From NCBI GenBank assembly GCA_003439945.1, contig QVRM01002207.1, positions 1 through 64,000 on the forward strand: a DNA stretch of 64,000 bases, given 5' to 3'. Both the position numbers and the translations under genes were made by a program. Numbering within the stretch: position 1 is the stretch's first letter; each line of letters starts with the position of its first letter. The notes beneath the pieces were generated by a model. The model did not search any database and had not been told where the DNA came from. It saw only the letters and a program-made list of their open reading frames with translations. Of the stretch, positions 23,148-36,761 are shown one piece after another. The DNA is from Dermanyssus gallinae. Lineage: Eukaryota; Arthropoda; Arachnida; Mesostigmata; Dermanyssidae.

Positions 23148-24179
23148 AAGTAGCATCATAGCATAGGTTTCTAAGTGTAGCATCTTCTCGGCAGAAAGCT
23201 AAGCCCAAAAAAATAATTGCGCAAGTTCGTATATTAAATTCCTCTATCTGCTTATGCTGATATGCTGTCATGCTTTAAGGTTGTTTCTCTTTTGAGGCAA
23301 GTCATATGAACGCAAAGGAGCCCCTGCTCTTCAGTCAGTATTGCTACGTACGTATAGCTTAGATAACTTCGTTCATCGTTGATGTTGCCGTTTTTGCCGT
23401 CCCATTAATGTTGGACTTGTTGTTGGTTTTGTTTGTTTTTCTGTAGCCATCATCTGGTTATCGTTTTTGTTATTAGAACTATTGTTGTTCCATTTGTCGT
23501 GTCTAATAAGAGCTGCTGCCAATAATTTGCCATCTATCGTGCATTGTCTGGTGTTTTTGGTAGCGTATCTGCCTCGTTGTAGTTTTTAAGATTGTTGTTG
23601 TTGTCGTAGTTGTTGTTGTCGTCGTAGCTATTGTTGTTATTGTCGGTCGTTGTCTTCGTCGTCGCTATTGTTGTTGTTGTTCTCGTCGTAGTTGTTGTTG
23701 TTGTTCTTGTTGGTATTTATGCCACTTGAGGCTGTCCTACTCCTCATGTTTCTCATGCGCGGAACGTGCTTCAGTGTTTTTCTAATCTGCACACCGACAC
23801 GACCGTGCTTCATGTGTTTCATGTTTTTAGGCGAAGCTGATCCTCCATCCGACGCGCTAGCCGCTCCATGTGGAAATTCGCTCTGGTGCTGTAGCGACTA
23901 CTGCCCTCTTAAGGCAACCAAGCTAAATTGATCCTGGAAGCAATTACATAAATATGTCGAATCATTCTTCTATGGCCGCTCACGTCTATGGTATTTGTGC
24001 TGCACCAGACGACGCATCAACAGGAAACTTGATTCGGCTGGTGAATGCACGTGCTCTGAGAAAGCAAACACAGGCGAAAACATGCATAAAAACAACAACG
24101 ACAAAACCCATATCAAATTTGATATTTGTTAACGTTGGCTACAACACACTGGAAATATATATATATATATATATATATA

Positions 24180-24260
<81 letters not shown>

Positions 24261-24983
24261 ATATATATTAAAAATTAACTCTAACAAGGTTTCTCGGACA
24301 GGTACTGTTGTTGTTGTCGTTGTTGCTTTACTCGTGAAATTCGTAGTATTCGTTGTTGTTTTTGCTACCTCTCCTTGTTGTTGTTGCTGCTGCTGCTGCT
24401 GGTGCGCTCGGCTTTGCCATTGATACTGCAGTTTATTGTACAGTAATAGTCTGCCTGTCGATATATATCATCGATATATTTCATGCATTGACTTCCAGTA
24501 TAATCGGTAGCTCTCACGCTCCTCGCTTTCTTTCTTTCTTGCTCGTGCGTCTTTTCCACTTATGCTTTAAACAGCATGATTCATGTTTCAAAGAAGTCGC
24601 TGACTCAAATTGCGGAGTCAGACAGCGGCGACAATCTCGGCCGCGCTTTCGTCTCGCCGTGGCCTCCAACGCGATCAAATTTTGGTGCGCGTCGACTCGC
24701 CCAGATGAGAAGCGGGAAAAGGAGGGGAACGACGTGCTTTTCCTATTGGCTTGTCTGTAGCAGCGGCAATACCCAGCAGTTCGAATGCCCGTGATATCGC
24801 AGAACGGCGTCTACACACGGCGGTCTACGGAGCCGCATGCGCGTCCACCGTACGTATAGTATTCTTCCCCACTTATGCTGTATCGAGATCGCTGCTCTGC
24901 TTGTGATGCGGCAGCTGCAGTATACAAGCGTGTTGACAGAACTTGTACGTGAAAGCTATAGCCATCAACTTCCATACCTTGCG

Positions 24984-25021
<38 letters not shown>

Positions 25022-25126
25022 TATGGGAAGTAAGATTGCTAGTAAAGATGGCATGAGTTGCAACACACGCCCCAACGAAACCACCGTCCCCTGTTTGGGA
25101 TGGTCTAAATAGCTTTAATTAATAAG

Positions 25127-25178
<52 letters not shown>

Positions 25179-27870
25179 TGAGAATATGCATGCATTTATT
25201 TATACGGATGCTTACCGGTTGTAGCAATCATAATTGTAATTCCTGCCACCAATTAGGTTAATAGCTAACACCGTTGAGAGCTGAAGATACAGCTAGATAG
25301 GTAGGTAAATACCATAGGTCGGCGGCGGCGCCGGCGGTCGTCGCGGTTCATCAATGCAAACGTCGTCACCTCCGGACTAATTAATGGACGCGTCGGAGTG
25401 GACACTGGAAGATCCATTGCTGTGTGATTGCAATGAGTCGTATGCATCCGGGTGGAAAGTGACCAAGGGAATCGTGGGCTCAGCACGATCTCCGAATATT
25501 TTCTCTGGCTGACCAGGTTGCGACGATAGATATACAGGTATATATACACCCAGTCACAGTTGATCGACAAAATGGACACAGAGCAAGCTTGATTCATCAT
25601 AGCACGCACACATTCCACTAACACATTTCACAATCAGAGACCCGCGCTCCTGTTATAGGAGTTACACTCGGTTACTTGCTGCGTGTGTGCGTACGGTACG
25701 CTATACATCTGCCGACGGTACTGTACTCTGCTCTCTCGGAACGGAGAAAATAGATCCTGAAGGTTTACGCTACCTCGTCTTCTTGTTCTTCCTCGTACTG
25801 TTGTATTAACTGCTGGTGCTGTAATCTGTTGCCATCAATTTTACTCTTTGTTTCACCCTCGGACATAACTGATACGATAGCGCCAACCCTCTGTTAACCA
25901 TAATGCCGGCATTTGTTGCTGTTAGATAATCAGAACAATGTAGCAAGCTTTGAGATCCCAGAGGTAAAAAAAATGTATTCTTGTTTGTTTCGCACGATAT
26001 GATTATATTATGTAACATTGTCCACCTTTGCGACTGCGACCTGGCAGATTTTTCATCGATAAAGCGAGAAGTAAAACCGGTATACAGGAATAACCGTTGA
26101 ATCAGTCGGAAGGCTTTTATTCTGGATGACAAGTGGCTATAGTAGTAACACTGGAAACGCTAAGACAGTTTATTTGCTAGCGTCTAAAAAATATACACGC
26201 TCTCCTTTATCTGCAAATATTTCATTGCAACGTCACTCAGCCATTTCAAGGTCCGGAAAGCCTTACGATAGAAGCACTTGTTTTTCCAGAGAAACCAAAT
26301 GCACCGTTGTCGGCACTGGGAAGTCAATGCCTCTTTACTCAAATGAATTATGGGTATTTGTGCCATCTTCACCACGTAGAACATACTTACCGTAGGGATG
26401 GGCTGCTTACAAGTCATCTGATCAGCCTAGCCAACGCATCTAAACAACACATATATATGAAGCTTTGTTTTTAGACTCGTAATCCCTTTCTTCGTGGTTC
26501 ATAGATACAAATAGGGAGGAAGCCCTATAAAAAGTAAGCGCATTACGTCATCAACCATATTACGTGTACGAAAGGTTTTTGTACGGGATCTTTTGTACAA
26601 AAAAAGATTTCTTTGTACGGGCAATTAGCAACTGCAATCCTAGTAGGGCAGCTCGTCATCAGATTGTTGGACATGAAAGAATTGCGCACAAAGTCAAAAC
26701 CTATTATACCTTTTTTTTAATAGATATCCTGCCTTATAAGATAACACGTTATATTTGTACAGTTAACAGCATATACTTGTCAACGTCATTCTTACCTATG
26801 AACGGTGCAACGGTGAGGGTTATTTTGAGGAGTTAATTGGGGCGTGGCTTTCATCGTGTGTTGCTGTTGTTGTTGTTTCAATCGTTTTTTCAATTGCCCA
26901 AAAGCGGTTTCGAACGCCACTCGAAACCATGCAAGTTCAGGTGGAAATCAGCGGAGTCGGCTGAATGGTCGACGATTCTCCTCGATTACCACGTGCACAA
27001 TATACAGGCTTACATCCCCCTTCGCCGGCGGCCGAGATGCCGCCAACATGTCGCAGAGTCAGTTTTCCGCTCTCTGGCGGGAGGCAGATATTTCCTCCCG
27101 TTGTTACAATTTGGTTGAGCGGCACGAAGTCCGTCGTAAGCTCACCACACGCGGCTGACAACGATGACACGCAAAACAGGCTCTACAGCCACAGATCAGG
27201 GGAGACAGAGAGAGAGACGAAAACAAGAAAGATATCTACTTAGAGAGAGAGAGAGAGAACGTTGAGAGACGGGGAAATGTAGAAAGAGGATGACAGAGAT
27301 AATCAGCCGACCTGCGACAAAGGTACGCTATGGTGACACCAGCTGAGTGGAGAGGAGCGCTGTCGTCGCCTCCATTTATCCCCGCCGTCGCCGACGGACG
27401 CGCGACGAGATTTGCATCCTGGCGCGGCATAGGACAGCTTTCTTTCAGGCTTTTCGCGGCGGCTATGGAGCTTCTGCTATTGCTGCTTCTACGGTTGCGG
27501 CGGCGGCGGCTGCGGCGGCGGCTGCTTCTGTTTTCCCATTATTACCAAATTGGGAAGAAATGCATGACATTACATGACAAATGAGGCCGGGGAGGTGGTA
27601 ACTGCCTCTGCTCTGCTGTCTCTACAGCAGCAACAGTAGCAGCATTACCAGCAGCAGCAGCAGGAGTAAAACTAAGCTCCTTCATCTCGGCCTCTCGCCT
27701 AGCTTCTTCCGACAGGGAAACAAGCGAATGGACGGACGGGGGAGGGGGGGGGGTAGCAGCTTGCGGAGCTCGGACAAGCCGCCGGCTCTGGCTCAACGCT
27801 AGTCTCTTTTCTAGCTTTCGCCGTCTCTCTCATCTCCCTCGTTCTCCCCGTCTCGCTCTCTCCCCCTCTA

Positions 27871-27908
<38 letters not shown>

Positions 27909-28301
27909 CATATATATATCTTTCCGCTCATTCTCCCTTTCTATCTCTCTTGTGTAGCACCGAGAAAATTGTCATTCTATAGGTGCGCTGTACACTTTGA
28001 AGAAGCCCCGCTAATGAACATTCTGCGTTGCCGCCAGGCCGCGCTTGAATTTGCTTTGTTCATGGGCCAAGATTTAGGTCCGACGCAGCAGCCGAACAAG
28101 CCGACCGAGCCACCAACTAACTCGGTATGCCTCTCTCTCAGTATAATATACAGCCACCTCTTCGCGACGCGCTCCACTTCTTCATCGCCTCTTGTTCGGC
28201 GATACCAAGCGAACGTTTTATAATGGCGTTTTTGTACACTGCCGCTAGACTTATAATGATTGTGTTCTTATCCGTGCATGTATATAGGCATGTATGTATA
28301 A

Positions 28302-28342
<41 letters not shown>

Positions 28343-29097
28343 AAGCATACGTGTGTGTGCCAATTCATGTACCTTAAACCGCCGACAAAGATTAATTGTC
28401 ATTGATTCGGCAGCGTTAGTGCCAGGTCGGCGGCGGCGGCGAAAGCGCTGACGTATGTCTGTCTGTCTGGAATAGCTGCTAATCAATGGAGAAGCCTCGG
28501 AGAAAACGAGGACGATGAGGATAAGGCTTTGAACTAGTGAATTGATGGTGGTGGTGGCGGTGGTTGTGGTGATCATGGTGAAAACGAGAGGTGCCATATA
28601 TCGAGAACCGTGGCCGGTCGGCCGGCCATACGCGAGCTGCACGCACCAGCGCATCGGTCGTCAGCTTTGCAGCAGTGCCAGTTAGTCAACTCGAGTCGGT
28701 GTCAGTGAGACCCGTACATTGCACCGCCGGGCAGTGAGTGAGTGAGTTGAGTCGTCACGCAGCCGATGTTCTGGCAATGGTCCCAGCTGATACGATGCCG
28801 CTCCCGCCGACGCCGCCACCGCTGCCGCCACCGCTGCCGACATTGCGAAGTCGATTAGGTAGAGCAAAAGCAAACAAAGGGAGAAACAGGAAGCCTGGGA
28901 GCTAACGACAAAGGGATATAGATCGAGCGAGAGAGAGAGAGAGAAAAAGAGAGTGTGTGTGAGTTTGTGTGTCTGTATGAGTGAGGCAGAGTTCATCAGA
29001 CATCACGAGTTAAGAGAGACACTCACACACTCACAAACACACACAGTCAGCAGACGCCCCACGGCGACCGATGGCCCTAGTTTCTCGCGCTTCGGCT

Positions 29098-29141
29098 CGG
29101 TCTCGAGACCGTCTGGTCACGCACGGAGGCCGAGCGTGACC
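29098..29141. other. Cluster of two palindromes
   Basis: A perfect 14-bp palindrome CGGTCTCGAGACCG (29098-29111) is followed by an 8-bp inverted repeat GGTCACGC (29115-29122) and GCGTGACC (29134-29141). The surrounding 29.05-29.3 kb is GC-rich and nearly free of simple repeats, unusual for this window. Confidence 0.6.
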
Positions 29142-30846
29142 ACACGGTCTCTCTTTCGGGAGCTTTTCGACGCCAGCTTCGGAACCCTTTGGACGTCAGC
29201 CTCTTGACGCTTCGAAAACGGCGGACATCATTCGACGGACAGCGACGATCGAGCGGATCATATCCTGTTGTCGCCGGCCATTGTGGATCAAAGCTCTTGA
29301 ACGTACGGGTCTCCGTGGCTCGACACTCTCGTGTACGTTGGTTTCTGCATTCGCGACCAAAATATTACGTCCGTTCATATGCGCCTGGCCAAATTGGATC
29401 GCCAACACTAAAAGGGCCAGCATGTTAAATCGTATGGAAGATGGCAAAACATGGGTCTCTGCGCAGCAAGAGGCAGCTCAGGAACAGGCAAGACTTTCCG
29501 TAAATCCACAGATTCAACATCGTGACGCGTATGCTAGATAGTCGATGCAAACACAGCATTGAGTCATAATGCTGTGACCGAGCTGAGACGCGACACAAAA
29601 ATTTAGCTCTCCTCGGTGCACGAAGTTTTTGATGTTGGTTTTTACTGGCCGGCCAGTCCTTAGCATCGATGCAGTTTAAATAGGCAGCCTTAAAAACGGT
29701 TGCATGAGGCTGAGTAAATACAATTTAGATATATGATGATACTGAATTATATTAGGAATTATACATAATTTTATGAATACTTAGTCGCCTACTGACTTAT
29801 AAACATGTCATTCTTACTGTGCCGAAAAAACATAAATTATTTAGGAAATCAATTACTGCGAAGACTTCATTGAGGTCCCGACAGAACCTGCCCGGGAGAA
29901 GGGGGGGTTGAAGAGGGGTTGATTGGACGCATACCTTTATATTGAAAATCAGCAACGTGCAGCTTTCCTTGATCACTGAGATGTGATAATGCTTTGAAAG
30001 CTATCCACCAACCGCGCCGAGTGACAACTTTGATGTAAACATAAACCATCTCGCAGTAAAAGGAAACGTTGCTCATACGGAATACGTAAGCCGCCATGTA
30101 CAGGCCCTACATACGCTTAGGGAATTTGGGGAGGGAAAGGGGGCGACGTTAAACAGAAGGAGTTTCCATCTACGTCAACGGCGAACATCGTATGTTACTT
30201 AGTTGGCAATGTCCGGCGGAACCACGCGCGCATTTTCATATTCATAATACATGCTTGTCACCGCTTATTTCAGATAATGGCAGTTGCGATCTTCTCCATT
30301 CAATACGAAGTGTCGCGGAGGAAGGATACATGATTTATTGACACCATCTTTTTCGGGCGGCCGCCTCCTATTCGGTAATAGGCGACCTCTGCTGCGACCT
30401 GCTATGCATAGCGGGGTGCAACAAATGCGTAGTATCTTCCCCGGGCTTGCCTAGCATACACATTAGTGAGCAATTCGCAGTATACGACGCAGCACACTAG
30501 GTATGATCGCAGACCAGTATGGGTATGGTCCAATGTACTCGTAACGTGATGAATAGGAACGGTAATAAATCCGGCAGCGGCCATGAAGACCAGTTGTCTG
30601 TGACGGTTTGAGCCGTTGTTTACAAAAGGTTGACGACCTGCATGATAGAGGCTCCGTTCGTCGCCTGCCGAACGCTTCTAACGATCTTCACCGAAACTAT
30701 GTTATGTGGACACGTGCTATCACTATCAATCGGCCCATCCGGCTCAAGGCAGCCTGTTGTTTGGCTTCCTACCTATTTGTCGCCTGCTTGGATGTTGTAG
30801 CCTTACATGATCGAACTGAATAGAGTTGCTAGCAAACAACTTTGCA

Positions 30847-30847
<1 letters not shown>

Positions 30848-30939
<92 letters not shown>

Positions 30940-31147
30940 TATTTAATATGTCTTAGAGCAATACAGTTGTGAGGTGTGAATGTGTATCCTCATTATTTTA
31001 TAGTTTCTTTCTTGCTGTCGTCAGCCCATCGCACCTAATATCGACGCGGCGTTTCCTCTGCAAACTGCCAATGAAAGCAGCTGCCTGAGAAAGTCACCTT
31101 CGCGTGCATATCCGGTGTTTGCTTGTATTCGATCACTTAAGTCTTTA

Positions 31148-31244
<97 letters not shown>
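30848..31244 (-). mobile_element. Retroelement 3' end sandwiched between two (AAT)n arrays, copy T3
   Basis: On minus, a long (AAT)n array (plus 31147-31244) runs directly into a frame ending at 31021 that encodes IKDLSDRIQANTGYAREGDF then LRQLLSLAVCRGNAASILGA. This is the same C-terminal block as T1. The 3' UTR shares CCTCACAACTGTA with T1 and passes into a second (AAT)n array (plus 30848-30940). The element is thus a short 3' end with AAT repeats on both sides, as expected for insertion into, or tandem growth within, a TAA microsatellite. Confidence 0.7.
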
Positions 31245-31245
<1 letters not shown>

Positions 31246-34200
31246 CACACCTTCTTGCTTGATAAGCTGCGTGCGCTGTTTGCTAACTAATAACCACTTC
31301 TTTGCTAGACTCATTATTTATTTTGTTTGATATGCCCGTACAAGTCAGCCTTCGGGTTCAGTTTCAAGTATGAATTTAAAAAAAAGTTTTGACTCGTGAG
31401 AGGATGGAAGAGTGGACGCTGTCGTTTTAAGATATCAAGGCGTCCTGTCGTTACGCAAATAAATGGCTTGGAGATCACAATTTACACGCTATCTCGATGG
31501 TCCAGGAGCACCAAATTTTATTTTGTGAATTATTTTTGTCTGTACTACTGCCTACTTCCAACATTCAGTCGACATCTAAGCTTATAAAGCGTTCTATTCT
31601 CCTATGCAAATGTTTACTAAGCGGGTCCTATACGAAACAACCTATCAAAACCAGCCTTAGTGTTGTTCTCATATGATGTTCCAGCCATCATATTGAGTAC
31701 ATATTCTATACGATATTTTGACATATCCTGTTTATCATTTTGGTTAGGTCTTACATACATCGGTGCTGGCAGCTTTTTGTTGTGGAATAAATGAGACGTT
31801 TACTTGGCATGCATCTCGTTGCTGTTAAACTTAATAAACATTAATTTCTGCTAGTACCCCTGCAGTCCATACTGGGTAAATCCGCTAAACAATTTCCGCT
31901 TCTATCTGGGTTCAGAATCGAACGCTTTTATGCGTGGGTTTAGTAACTTGATGGCCGACTGTAGAGAAAGTTGTATCACACGCTCATTCGAATGGCCCAT
32001 GCCATTCCTTTACTTCTTCACGTTGCTGTTAAGTTTAACCTTACATAATAGTCATCCTCTCGATTTATATATATATATATAATATATATAGATATATATA
32101 TATATATATATGCATAGTACATAACGGTAAAAAGTGACCCGTCATTCAGAAACGTTTTTCAATGTGTGTGTGTGTGTTTTGTTTGGAGCGCGGTGAAGAA
32201 CGGTCGTTGTTTCTGTGCTTGCTGCTGTTGTTGTTGTTGTCGTTGCTGTTATGGTTGCCGGCTGGCGGCTGCGTCTCTTTTTTTTCTGTCTCGCGCATTT
32301 CAGCAGCACCAGTCTGGCAGTAGTCCATAGTTTGGATGACACTGCAGCAGTGAAAGTGGTGTCGCCGCCACGACACCTTTAAGATAAATGACCTAAAGTC
32401 ATCGTGAAGAGTAGCCAGCGTAGCCAACAACGAGCGGCCAAGTGTGACACTTTTGAAACGGAATAAATGGAACTTCAACGCCGTAGTAGTCGTAGTAGTA
32501 GTAGCAGTAGTGAAAGTGGTAGTAGTAGAGTATTGCTGCTGGTATGGCACTACTTCTCTGACTATCAGGCGGCCGACCGCAGGACCGCAGGGGTTGATAC
32601 GTTTGCTAGCTAGGACAAGCGACAGAGGGGAGGGGAGAAAGAAACAGAGAGAGATAGGGAGCGAGCGGGGGGGGGGGGGGTAAAAACCGCAAGAGTGAGA
32701 GATAGGTGATAGTTAGTTCGCGCCCCTACGCTATGGGAGCGCGCGTAGCGGCTGGAAGAAGGTTGGCTGGTTTTCTTTTCCAGCTGGCTGGCTGGTCGGT
32801 TGTTGTTGTTATTGATGTTTTCTCACTTTTCCTGTCAGCTCCGGCAGCCGGCCCGCGACCACAACGTTGTCGTCATCGTCATCATTGTATCGTCATCATG
32901 ATCGTAATGGTCGCGTCATTATTATTATTATTATCAACGACGACGACGACGTCGACGACGATGTCGTCATCACCATCATCATCATCGCATCATTGTCACC
33001 TATATTTGGCTGTTTTCGTTGTTCGCCGCAGCATTGCTTACATGTAAGCAACTACGGTCGCCTACTACAGCTGCTGCGTACTGGATACCACTACTGACGC
33101 TGCTGCTGCTGTTGTTGTTGTTGTTCTCCAAGTTGGCCCAGTTCACCTCAAGCTTCTAACAACGGCGGCCTGCCTCATCAATTGAGACACGGCCAGAAAG
33201 AGACACACAGAGAGAGCGAGAGGGAGGGAGCGAGAGAGGGAGAGAGGGAGGGAGGGAGGGAGAGAAGAAAAAAGCGAGCCAGAGACATGGGCAGCAACAG
33301 CGGCGGCTGCGCTAGAAATATGGGCGGCAGAAGCAGCAGCAACAACACCGGCGTCAGCGGCGGAAGTAAGGAACGCCAGCATGGGCGCCGTTTTGGCGGC
33401 GGTGACCGAAATAGGGACGGCAGCATGGGCGCCGTTGTTTGAGGCGGCGGCGGCGGTCGCCTCATGGCCGTCTTGTGTTCTTCGTCCATCCGTTCGTCGA
33501 CCGTTTCGTTTGTCCATCCATCGTCCAGCCGTTCAGGCAGAGAGGCGAACGAGCAGCATCTCTCCATTTCGCTTTCTCTTTCGCGTTCTCTCCCTCTCTC
33601 GCTATTTCTCTCACTATGAGATCTCTCATTTCTACTGTCAACAAGAGAAAGGTGCTTATTGTCGCATAGGTGCTCCGAGATGTATGAGGTGAGGTGAGAC
33701 GGAAGGTCAAACGAGGAGATGATGATGAGCGTCATCATCTGCGTCCGTGCAGGCCATAGACAGCCTATGCCTCCGCTATGTTGTTTCGGCGGTAGCGGTC
33801 GTGGCGGCGGCTGCAGCAGCGGCGGCGGCGACCGTCGACCGTCGTCCCAACACATAACCGTGACATAGCCGGACGGTCATGTCTCTCGTCAGCCTCTCGT
33901 GTAGCACGTCCGTGCTTCATCCGTCGCCCCGTAGAGTTTCTAAGCGCTACGCGACCGAATGAAAGTGGACAAGACAAGCGGACGACGAAGAACAGAGAGA
34001 AAGTGACGCCAAGAGAGAAAACGAAGGCAAGAGAGAGAGAGAGAGAGAGAGAGCGCGCGAGAGCCAATAAGGAAAGCGAAACGGTCGTCGGGTAACGATG
34101 AACGACAAACGACACACACGCACACTATGGAAGAAAAGCTATCCGAATCAGCCATCGAGGCCAAAAGTCACGCGAAAGCACGCCGCAGAAGAGATGCAGC

Positions 34201-34313
34201 AGCAGCAGCAGCTGCTGCAACTCGAGCAGTAACGATTGGAAGGGGGTCGCTGAAGGATGTGAGGACACAACATCGCGGCTAAATAGAGAAAAGGAGCGTT
34301 AGAAGCAGAGAAA

Positions 34314-34357
<44 letters not shown>

Positions 34358-34963
34358 CATACAATATGCGAGTGAGAGAAGCAGGTCGTCCGAACAGAAA
34401 GGTAGTAGCTGGTGTTGTTGTTGTTGTAGTACTAGTGGTAGATAAATAAAGCGACAAGATGTACGAGGTCGACAAGAAGATGCGCCAAAGCCAGCGAATG
34501 GTAAGCAGCCGCCGCACCGCCGCCGCAGCATCGACGAAGCGACAGGCATGCTGAACGAACGAACGCCTGAAAAGAATAGGACCATGGTGTTACGGCTGCG
34601 GGGCGATCTGTACTGTATCATTATCATCATCATCACTACCACTCTCACCATCATTAGCAACATCACCGTTATCAGCACCACCTCCACCGCTACCATCATC
34701 ACTACCATACAAGCGACGAACCCCCTTGGGGGTGCTGTTGCTGCTGTTGTTGTTGTTGTTGTTACTGCTGTTGTGGCGACCTGTCTGGTGCGGACGCTTA
34801 TGCTGTTTGTAGACACAGCGCAGTTTCTTCGGCGTCGTGGTTGCTGCTAAGGACACCAGCGTCATCATGAAATGATAAATACTGTCACCAGTATCGACAT
34901 CATTATCATCATCAGCACGGTTAGCACCGCTATCAACATCACCACAATCTCTGGTGCTATACA

Positions 34964-34998
<35 letters not shown>

Positions 34999-35344
34999 AA
35001 CAAAGGCGAGAACAACATATATATATATATATATATATACATATATACATATATATACGTTCCTACACAAACGTATATAGAGGCTATAGGTAAGAACCGC
35101 AAACGGATGCGAATAAAATGGCCGACGTATGCCGTTGAGATTTGGAGCTAAACCTGAATAGAGTAAGTACGTAGTTCTGAAATAAGAGTGTCAAAGTATG
35201 CGGTGAACTGGCGATACGACAAAAAGAAAGTAGAAAATGATAAATGGATAAATCGTACACTCATGATACTTGAAACTGTATTAAGGTATCGATACAACAG
35301 ATTTGTTCTATTGTTGTTGATGTTTTACCGTATTTTGGATTTTA

Positions 35345-35590
35345 CCTAGCAAAACAACAACATCATCAACAACAACAACAATAAAATGGTAATAACAGTA
35401 ACAAACATACTGACAACAACATCAACAACAACAACAATAAAAATGGTAATAACAGCAACAAACATAATGACAGCAACAACAACAATAACTGGAGTCACAA
35501 CAGTGACAATATTAAAACGACAACACAAGCAAAAATATAGCACAAACAACAATAACAACAAAAAAGAGAGCACCAACAACACCAGCAGGA
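35345..35590 (+). repeat. CAA-rich triplet array with internal duplication
   Basis: CAA, CAT and AAT triplets appear in two similar ~65-bp halves. Both carry AACATCAACAACAACAACAA-like starts, then AATGGTAATAACAG, at about 35356-35405 and 35417-35462. Six-frame openness follows from the repeat. Confidence 0.85.
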
Positions 35591-36130
35591 CCACTGGATA
35601 ATCACACATACAAAAAGACGCTTATAAATAGGTGCCCACACATAAACGCAAGTACATAGCAGCCTCTTCACAATTGCTTCTGTCTGTCTCTAGATGGAAC
35701 GCGCACGATATGTATGTATATATATATATATATATACTCTTGTAATTGCTGTAATCATATGCGTACACAGGAACGAATGCAAGGTCTAGATTACGATTGC
35801 ATTCATGCAAATGATCCCAGCAGCGAAAGCAAACAATGATTCTTATATGCTGGAAGAGACGTGTCCGAAAAGTCTACACAAAACGATTTCTAAAAAATTG
35901 AAATGTAGTGATGTAGGTCTGCGATTTTACGTACTCTACGGGATTCGATGACACTTTTAGTTCATTAAAAACTAAACCAAAAAAAAGACGGAAACTACTG
36001 AAAATATATTACTGATAATGCCGTGAGTACTGCTCCTGCTAGTACCACTACCACGATACAGCACTACTACTACTTCTACTACTAAATGGCTATATAGCCC
36101 CAGGGCTGTGCTGTAGCCGGACTCCCGCCG

Positions 36131-36200
36131 GCTGAGGTGGTCGAGCGGTATCCGCTAAATGGCATAGGGCCGGGTCGGCCCGGCCTCAAATGTCACAACC
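36131..36200 (+). other. tRNA/SINE-like head fragment
   Basis: GGCTGAGGTGGTCGAGCGGT resembles a tRNA or SINE head with an A-box-like GGTCGAGCGG, but no B-box follows at tRNA spacing. It is followed by GGGCCGGGTCGGCCCGGCC, itself an inverted repeat. Not a functional tRNA as it stands. Confidence 0.3.
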
Positions 36201-36722
36201 ACAAACACAAACAGTTTAAGAAAGATAGGGGACAAGGAGAGAGAGGGCGCACGCAAGAGAGAGTGAAATAGAGAGAAATATATATATATATATATATATA
36301 TGTATAGAGAGGTAGAGAGAGTGATAGAGATAGCGAACAACAAGACGCGCGTGCGAGATGAAGCGAAACGGCGAAACGAGCAGCAGATTAAAGATTTGCG
36401 ATATGGTCTGTCGTTCATTCACTCAGGTCGGACTCATTCTTAATGGTGCGCGCATGGCTTGGCTCTCCTGGCGATCTCGTGACATATCGGGACCAGGGTT
36501 TATTTCAAGCGTCGGTCTACAAACCTTTCGAATGCCTCGATTGAAGACAAGGTAAATGAAGGGGGATACAGGACGTTGGATGTGTGTAACCTAAAACCAT
36601 GTTGCGTTGGTCAGACACCAAGACTCGTCTCTCTCTGTATATATATGCATATATTTTTTTTTTCTCTCTATTTGTTCTCTCTTCCTTCTTACCCTCTCTA
36701 TCGCTATTTATCTCTCTCTTTA

Positions 36723-36761
<39 letters not shown>

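Larger units (their letters stand above)
21743..30847. other. Gene-empty stretch with many microsatellites
   Basis: No gene supported. It contains GTT triplets at about 23596-23710, interrupted (AT)n at about 24155-24268, 24987-25025 and 25129-25178, GCGGCG-rich and GAGA tracts at about 27240-27530, (CT)n to (AT)n at about 27866-27920, (AT)n at about 28303-28339, and GA/GT/CA repeats at about 28928-29045. Minus frames at 25806-26417 and a plus frame at 29281-29541 show no recognised domain. Unique stretches at 22.0-23.6, 25.2-27.2 and 29.2-30.8 kb may be intron or intergenic sequence. Confidence 0.65.

Noticed and set aside
25806..26417. Two consecutive minus-strand frames as an unknown gene
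   Set aside because: No recognised motif, a stop between them, and no repeat or splice evidence; left as unexplained sequence.
28702..28706. TCAGT as an arthropod initiator promoter
   Set aside because: The expected downstream element does not fit at +28 to +33, and a 5-mer alone is not evidence.
33143..34816. Long minus-strand frames of 116 to 225 codons
   Set aside because: Composition is low-complexity (Ser/Leu/Pro, Arg/Glu, Ile-Tyr) and follows GA, CAG and AT repeats; no domain is recognisable.
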